A stretch of 64,000 nucleotides of DNA from Diphasiastrum complanatum (lineage: Eukaryota > Streptophyta > Lycopodiopsida > Lycopodiales > Lycopodiaceae): NCBI GenBank assembly GCA_029204225.1, contig CM055097.1, positions 45,623,857 to 45,687,856 of the forward strand, in the 5' to 3' direction. Of the stretch, positions 52,101-61,100 are shown in pieces. Under the pieces are notes generated by a model. That model saw nothing but the letters and a program-made list of their open reading frames with translations, did not search any database and was not told the DNA's origin. A program made the translations under genes and the position numbers. The stretch's first letter is position 1. Every line of letters begins with the position of its first letter.

Positions 52101-55100
52101 TCATGAGTTGGATAATTTTTCTAAGCAGGGTTGAGCTTCTTGCTCTCAAAAGCCACAGGCCTACCCTCTTGCATCAAAACAGCTCCCACAGCAATGTCAC
52201 TCGCATCCGTATCTATAACATAGGGCTTTCAAGGGTCTACAATTTTTAGAGTGACGCACTCAGCAATAGCTTGCTTCAACTGATCAAAGCTTGCTTGCTG
52301 CAGTTCAGTCCACTCACCAAATCTATTCTTTTGAGTCAAATCAGTCAAAGGTGCTGCAATATAGGAGTATTTCTTAACATATTTTCTATAGAATACTGCC
52401 AATCCAAGAAAAGAACGGAGTGCTGTCAAATCAGCTGGCACAGGCCACGCAACGATCACAGCAACCTTCTTAGGATCTGGCCTTACTCCATCAGCAGACA
52501 CTACATGACCAAGATACTCAATCTCTTTTATTAACAATTCACTTTTTTTACTATTGGCAAACAAAGTGTTCTCCCTCAAAGTAGACAACACAGTCCTAAG
52601 GTGAGCCATATGCTTGACCTCACCTGCACTGTAAGTAAGAATGTCATCAACAAAGTTTACGACAAATTTACCCATATACGGTCTGAGCACATCATTCATC
52701 ATCATCATGAATGTAGCTGGAGCATTAGTCAATCCAAATGGCATCACAAGATACTCATAGTGACCGAACCGAGTTCTGAAGGCGGTCTTGTGTACATCCT
52801 CTTCACGAACTCTAACCTGATGGTATCCACTCTTCAGTTCTATTTTACTGAACACAGTGGCACCTGACAAGGCATCAAGCAAATCATCTATACGTGGCAT
52901 AGGATATCGATGTTTAACAGTTATCTTGTTCAAACCTCGATAATCCACACACATACGCCATGATCCATCCTTCCTTTTTACAAGAATGATCGGAGAGGCA
53001 AAAGGGGAATAACTAGGTCGTATCTGCCCCTTGGCCAGATAATCATCGACCATCCGTCTCACTTTCTCTTCCTCCTTAAGACTTATTCTGTAAGGACGTC
53101 TATTGACAGGACATGATCCGGGTATTAATTCAATCTTATGTTCAACATTCCCCTTAGGAGGTAAAACAGATGGAAGATCATCTATGAACACATCTGAAAA
53201 CTCTCTTCTAATCTCTTGATCCAAATTGGCAACAGTACTAGTTTGCACACACTGCATGCTACTCTGACTAGTATTAGTAGACATATCAAGTAGAAAGCAA
53301 ACACACGTGTACTCACAATGGATCCTACGCAACTGCGTAGCTGAAACAAGCGGTCCAGGAGGCACATCCCGTTCACCACGAAGGGAATGCATCACACCAT
53401 TAAACTGGAACTCATACACATGAGTATCCCAGGCTATGTGTGGCTTCCACATCGTGTGCCAACAAATGCCCAACACCACATCAAACCGCGCAAGCCGTGT
53501 TATTTCAAAATCCAACTCTTTTGTGTAACTTTGTACAGTTAGTGGAATGCCCACAACCCTCTTATCTCGAATCTCTGTACCCTTTCCATCAGCCATTTCC
53601 ACTGTGTACTGGTACTGGGATGGTTGAGTATTCACACCTAACTTCCGTACCAAAGTTGAATTCAACACATTATGAGAGGACCCAGTGTCAAATAGAACCT
53701 GAACATCTCTACCACACAGCTGTCCTCGCATAACAATAAGAGAAGTGTTAGGAAATTGATACCCTTGGCGAGCCGATTTTGACAAAAGCGCTGGTGGAGC
53801 CGTGTCCACTCTCCTGACCACCGAAACATTCATGAGGCGTGGAACATCTGGATTGGCTTCCTGCTCGATCTCTTCCACTGTCATAGGGTCATCACCCTGG
53901 TTCATCTGATCCACCTAAAGATTATATGTGGTCTGCATCAAATTTCGTGGACATTCCTTCCACCTATGCTGTCCCAAACATCCAAAACAGAGGTTCTCCC
54001 TCTTTGCACGTTAGTGGTCCTGAGGCGACAACATTGAAGGACGCTGACCCTTTTGGGCATTGGGCTGCCCATACAACCCTTTGCCTTTTGGAGCCCCTGC
54101 ACCCTTCTTCCTTTGGTCACCCCGAGCTTGCCACTGATTAGTTTGACCTTCAAACTTTCTCTTTTTGTTCCATTTGCCCTTGCGTCCCCAAGGTTGCTGA
54201 CCACTTGTACCAGCTACCGCAACAGGATCCGGGCCTTTTTTCCCATCTTCATAATACAAAGCCATCTGGATGGCTCCCCACAAATCATGAGATTGCTCCT
54301 TCCGCACGAAAGGGCGAATACTCTCTCGAAGTCCCTCCACAAAGTGAAATATTTGCATGTACATAGGAACTTCCTAAGGAATGCGTAACAAAGCCTCTCG
54401 CTACTTGTCTGCATAATCCTGCACGCTCAAGTTACCCTGCTTCAAATAAGACCATTGTTGCATGGCTATGTTGTCTTCATCCATGGGCACCTAGTTTTGC
54501 GCAAACATTTGCCGAAATGCCTCCCATGTGGTTGGAACTAGGTCATCCTTATCCACCTTCCTCCACCACCTTTGTGCTGAATCTTGAAAACGATATGTGG
54601 CTTCAGCAATCATCTCAGTTTCATCGTCTATGCCACACATCTGGAATGCTTTCTCCCACTTTTGCAACCAATTCTCAATGGCATCAGTAGTTCTCATAGA
54701 TACTGCTCCAGTGAACTTCGGAGGTTTTAAATCTTTGATAGTAGGTAGCTTTCTCTTTCGAAACCCCAACTCAGCTTCATGGCCCGTTGACAATGTCCTT
54801 TCTACTTCCATAGCTGTACCACTGACTCTCTCAGGAACGCTAACCCCTTTACCTTTGAGTTGCTCCAAAATCAGCTTAAGAGTAGCTTCGATAGTATCCA
54901 CCTTGGAACATACAGCATCTAATCTCTGTGAATCTTGACTGGTGTTGCTTGCGGATGCCATAGCAGAAAGATAGGTAGCAGAAACAAAGCAAAACCAAGC
55001 TCTCAGCACCTCAAATCAATATACAGATAAGTTGCCATGAATTCCTAGAAGAAATGAATAGAATAGATCTCCTACAGCCAAGTTCTAACTACACATAAAC

Positions 55101-58100
55101 TCTTCTTCTCCAAAAACCAGCAAACTAGGGTTTCAAACTGACAATTGGCAAAAAACTATGGATGATCACCGAATCAGAAGGCGAAAAGCCTTACCCTACC
55201 AGCGACCTACCACAAGAAGCTTATTGCAACTAACAGATCTGAAAAATACTGAGTATTGAACAAGTTACAAACAGATTTACAAATCCTATGTGGGCTGGGT
55301 TTTCACAAAAGCGAAGAGAATAATCAAGCCGCGTAGTAGAAAATGCTCAAAGGCTGCCAGAAGATCAGCAATCTACCATAAGGCTTCAATCTGCTATCTT
55401 ATGGGCTCCAAACCTACCAACAGATCACCTACAGTAGAGCGCTGGCTCTCCAAGAATGCTCCAAACACTAACTGAAGATGCCAAATCCCACACAAGTCTT
55501 GAAAGTAACTGCTCTGATACCAAATGTTGCACACAAGCTCACAAACCCTAAGTAAATACACACAATTACCCAGCAAATCCGTCACTTTATTAATCTCAAG
55601 CAAATGTACATAGATCAACAAGCAAACATGAGAGCTCTGCTGCAAGTCTCCTCCCAACCATAGCTGCATAGGAGTACCATAATCATAATGAGGAATGCCT
55701 GACAAGGCTCCCCCTATATCCCCTCAAGCACCCCTTAACCCTGACACATCCTAACGTCGACACATGGCAAACTCCATGCACAGCCGACACTTGCCACTTG
55801 GCAGTACCCTGACACATAGGCAAGCTAGTAGGTGGACAGTCTGACACGTGTCACTCATGCATTGGACCAAGTGTCCCAATGAGCATATGACACGTCCTGT
55901 TGACCCGTCCATTGACCGTCTGACAAGTGTCACTCATGCACTGGACCAAGTGTCCCAGTGAGCATGTGACACATGTCACGTTGACCAATCAACCCTTCCT
56001 ATTTTTTAGGAGGTCAGTCCAGCAGACTCTCATGAGACCCAGTACCCCCTTGGCCATCTCGTATTTAGTCACTATAACAAATATTTACATTGCAATTTAC
56101 AATTGTCTCCACAGACCGGTGACTTAGCCATTTAAAATTTAATAATTACAATTTACCATACATTGGGCCAAGGGATTCAAGGTACATGTGACAGTAGACC
56201 AGTAGCATTTGAAAGCAAAAAGCTAGATCCTACTCAGTCAAGGTATTTTACCTCTGAGAAGGAGCTTTTTGAAGTCATTCATGCGTTGAAATCTGGAGGC
56301 ATTATCTTTATGGTGCTAGATTTACGGCGATGATTGATCACCAATCCCTTAAGTATATTAGTGATGCTAAGGACCTTCGTGACCGTAAGGCTAGATGGTC
56401 GGAACTCATTCAAGAGTTCGTGTTCGACATTAAGTATCGTAAAGGTACGTCGAATAGTGTTGTCGATGCCTTAAGTCAGATTGGAGAGGTAATCAATTAT
56501 GCATTGCTGAAATCCAATCTAATTTGTATCTATCACTTCAGGATCTTTGTCGAACCGATGGGTTTTTCGGTCACATCTGGCTAGATGTCCTGACGGGAAA
56601 TTCTAGATCTAGTATGACCTTGGAAAGCAAGATCCCAAGCAATCCCGAAATGACAAGATACTCGAAGAATATTCCATAAGAAATGGCCTGCTTTTCCGTA
56701 AGGGAAAGGCTTGTGTGCCGGATAGGGGCCCAAATCCTACAGCAATGTCATGACAACCCTTGTACTGGTCACCCAAGCATACAGAGGACACTTGACCTAG
56801 TCAAGCAGAATTTCTTCTAGCCAAAGATGAAAGGTCATGTCGAGCATATGTTCAAGGTTGTGAACAATGCCAGCAAAATAAAGCAGAAAGGCTACATCCT
56901 TTGGAAATTCCCAATAAGAAATGGGAAAGTATTTCAATGGATTTTGTGACTGGGCTCCCTAAAATCGGGAAGGATCACGATGCCATTTGGGTGGTGGTTG
57001 ACAGGCTAACCAAGATGGCGCAATTTATACCAACTAAATCAATTGTCAAGGCTTCTGAACTAGCAGCTTTTCGTTAAAAAGCTGTTCAGATTATATGACT
57101 TTCCGAATGATATTGTTAGTGACCGTGACTCCAAATTCACTGGCAAGTTCTAGCAGTCAGTTTTTTATAAACTTGAAACAGCCCTTAGTCTTAGTTCTTC
57201 AAAATTCAAATCACCATCAACCAGACGTTGGAAGATATGCTTAGAGCATATGTCTCTCACCAACAGTTTGATTGGGAAAATTATCTCCCAATGGTTGAGT
57301 TCGTGCACAGGAGTGCAAAGCATTTGGCCACCAGATTCAATCCTTTTATGCTTATGTATGGCTTTCAGCCGCGTTCACCAGTTTTTGTTGGACTCAAAGG
57401 TCTCAAGGTGCAAGTTGCAGTGGATTTCCTACAAGATATGCAAGATATGCTGCAAGTGGCCAAAGAAAGCATTAAAACCGCTTAGGACAGAGCTCAGTTT
57501 TATGCTAACCACGGTCGCTCACCTCGAGAATTTGAGGTCATAACCTAGTGGTATGTTAAAATCCCTAAAGATTCTAAGGTACTGCGGACGGGGAAATGTC
57601 CTAAGCTATCTCCACGGTATAACGGTCCATACAAGGTTGTAAAGAAAATCACCCAGGTCACTTATCAGCTAGCGACCCTTTGTTATGGACCCACGTCAAT
57701 GTGCACGACTAACGTTGCCGTTGGTCATGCATGACCCCCTATGGTCGGAGATAACCCCACCTGGACTATGTATATAGAGGTGGATCTTCATGAGCTTGAT
57801 ATTCATTCTCTGTTGGAGAATGAAGAGCTCTTCCACTGGTGGTCAGGTCAGGACGATTATCTACGCCTCAGGATGTAGGTAGGCGAGGGTCGAGGGTAAG
57901 GCATGGTGGTATGGGACACCATGGCTTATTGGAAATCCGAGCTTGCTTGATGGGGGTCTATAGCTCTAGTGCACGGGGGAGAGGTGGCAGTACCTCTATG
58001 GATGGGCGGTAACATAGCGTTCGTCAACTGGAAGCCTCTCAAACTCCAATCAGCTTCTCCTCGGCTCCATGGTCAGGGTTCTCATTCTTGGTACTCACAG

Positions 58101-61100
58101 GCAACCTGCCTTGTGGGCCCACTTGGCATCATCATCTCTGACCTCCCATCATCACCGTATAGCATGCCATCAAAAGGGACAAAAATAAAGTTTTATTTCT
58201 GCACCAACTGTCGATCACGGCTGGTTGCAAACTGAGCACACCTACACATGTCCTAGACATTGGGACATAACAATGCTAGGCAGCACCATTGTTTTATCAC
58301 ACTATCACTTTTTCCTATTCAAATGATTGTTAAACAGTAAGTCAGTTTGTTTAAAGAGACATTCTATGCTCCCATACGAATCTTATCATACTTGAAATGT
58401 ACTTATCTAGTCTTATGTACCTTTGGTACATAAGACTAGATAAGTACATTTCAAGTATGATAAGATTCGTATGGGAGCATAGAATGTCTCTTTAAACAAA
58501 CTGACTTACTGTTTAACAATCATTTGAATATTTTTCTCTCTCATGTGAGATATTTCGCTTGAGTAGTGACCTTGACCGAACACGAGGACCAATGCCACTC
58601 AATGCATATCACCTCTTTCTTTTATAGGTCATTGTAAAGACCACCAAGATCCTAACCTGCCATAGATCCAAAGAAGTAAAGAAACAATAAGGAATCGACA
58701 TGTAATTAACCAACCCAACCATGAAGCATAGACATTTTCAACACACTCAGCCCCGAGTGGGAGTTATCCTAGAACAACATCCAAGGTCTCTCACTTAGCA
58801 TCTCATACCACCATAGCCCACCTCCCAACAGGGTGGTGCCACACCTAAGTCCTAGAGGACCTATAGGCTCATCACATACTCTAGCATTCCAACTAGGGAA
58901 CTAGTGCATCATAAAACTCATGTCATCCACCACTCTTATATAGCCACAACCCAAGCCATACTCCCAAGAGTGCTTATAAGATTAACAACTTCCCATGCAT
59001 CTCCATTCTAGTGGTCCTAGGATTCAGCCCTATCTTAAGAGTCATAATCCTAACCAATTAGGATATCCTTGAACCTAAGTCATGTACGCTAGGCCCCAGC
59101 TAATTACACAACCTTAATCAGTTAGGGACCTAACATACTTCCCCGTGCAAGAACCACTCTAATACCACTCTTAAAGGGCACCAAGATCCTAACCTGACAT
59201 AGATCCAAAGATGTAAAAAACACTAAGGAATCAGCATGCGTTTAATCAACCCAAAGTCTTAACCACTGAGGGTATCCCTTGACCCCGGGTCTTGCACTAA
59301 CTACAATATGCTAGGCGCTACTAGTTGCCCTTAGTTAACCCTAGCATGAACTTAGTCAATTAGCGACATAACAGTGATGCCCTTGGTTAGATACACAATC
59401 GGATCCAGAGGACGAGGCAAAGATCACACTAGACACCAACATCAAAGACGACAAGTACAACTTACAAGACCGCCAACCTCAAGAATCCAACTTCGCCTAG
59501 GGCACGCGTCCCTCTCAGATACTACACTTCTCACATCATACAACTCCACCATCTACGACCATCAAAACTTTCTTTAGCTCGTTGTGTGAGTAGTGTAATG
59601 TAAAGTAGATAAAATGTCCTAATTTTGTTGAAATAGTTTGCAGCACTTTTGGTTTTATTAGATCGGTATCCTTTGGAAAATTATCTTTCATTGGAATGTT
59701 TCATGGGGTGCTTTGAACCGAGTGGTTAGTCAGGATCAAATTGTTGAATCATTTTAGGGTCTTTCTGGTTGGTTTTACTCCTAGTATCCTGTTACAACAA
59801 AAACAAGTGCTAGCTCAGGGTTTAGGGGTTTAGGGTGCAGTTATAAATTTGTGAAGTATAGAATATTAATGGATGGGTCCTATCTCCCGACAATTCACAC
59901 ATACTAAGTGCTATGTGGCTTCAATGCTCAGTGTTCCAAGCTAAAACTTGAGATTGAAATTTGAAGAGATCGATACACTAGTAGGTACCTAATCAGTGAT
60001 AGCAAGACACTAATAATCAAACCTTAGAATTGGATCAGTGGCTTCAATGCTCAATGTCATACTTATAACGTAAGATTGAAGAGCTCTTCAAGATTGGTTT
60101 TTCAAGGTAATAGGTACCTAATAGCAAGACACATCAACGATCACACTTATACAACTATCACTAGTCCTTCTGACTATCAACAGGTCATCGAACACCTATA
60201 AATAGGCCATCATAGGCCTTAGACACTAGAACAATTAACATGGATCATTATAGGGAAGCCCTATTGGCAGTCGTCTACACTGTGATTTAGAGAAAGTTCT
60301 CTTCGAATCCAATCAAATTTATCACATCAGCTTGGATCAAACATGAGAGAGGTTTGCACATTGATTCAATAAAAATTAAATCTACAACAAATCAGATTTC
60401 CAAAAAAATGAACGAAAAAAATTGGTCTTGACTTTTTTCAATTCAAACTCGTCCTAGTTTGAGCTGCCATTTGATGAAACGTTGTTTCAGTTCACATGTA
60501 ATAGTCTTGTACATATTTTCATGTTCCTACTTGGTTGATGAGATTGATGTAATGTGAACTGCCAATAGCTCCTCAACAGATCCAATTCTTCATGACACAC
60601 ATTATGACAACAATAGTTACATTGCATTCAAAACCTTTTCTTTTTTCTTGGAGGTTTCCTATGAAAAGCTATCAACAACACTTTCACTTTTTCCCTCAAA
60701 AATTATTGATGGAAATTTGTTTTGGGCATATAATGGTTGGAAAATGGCTAGAAAAAGCATATAGCCTCTAAAAGCACATTAACTAACTAGCTCATAATCA
60801 AACCTACAGATCTACCAAGGATAAAAAGACGTCATGACAGACTTGTCCTGTATCTTTGGATTCAATATGTTAGTAAGTTATTGAAGCAAAAATGAGCCTG
60901 TCTTGACATGAAATACAGATAGATTTCTTACAAGTCTACCTAACTGAGATTCCAAAATTCCTGTCAGCAATTCTGCTCCAACACTAAAATGACGCGCGAG
61001 TTCTACGATTGAGACTTGGCCTGCTTCCTGCAATGTGTCGTTCACCTCCTCCGCAACAATATCCCAGTACTTACTCGATATTATCTCACCCTGTACAAGC

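Larger units (their letters stand above)
49702..56193 (-). mobile_element. Complete Ty3/gypsy chromovirus nested in element E (element F)
   Basis: 6492 bp with TG..CA LTRs of 665 and 669 bp and a perfect 5 bp target duplication GTAGA (49697-49701 and 56194-56198). Primer-binding site TTTGGTATCAGAGC lies beside the upper LTR. Gag, zinc knuckle, protease, reverse transcriptase, RNase H, integrase and chromodomain follow in minus orientation. LTRs are about 97% identical by eye. In-frame stops in gag and the RNase H region make it non-autonomous. Same family as elements B, C and probably D. Confidence 0.96.
45141..58022 (+). mobile_element. Ty3/gypsy element split by a nested element (element E)
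   Basis: The 5' part (LTR, leader, gag, protease, reverse transcriptase and start of RNase H) lies at 45141-49701. The 3' part (rest of RNase H, integrase, truncated 3' LTR) lies at 56194-58022. Element F fills 49702-56193 and duplicates GTAGA. The reading [20 protein letters not shown] before the insertion continues as [17 protein letters not shown] after it. Several frameshifts and stops show it is inactive. Confidence 0.88.

Noticed and set aside
3946-58022. Elements considered as endogenous pararetroviruses
   Set aside because: They have integrase, LTRs, Met-tRNA primer sites and chromodomains; no movement protein or coat signature was seen.
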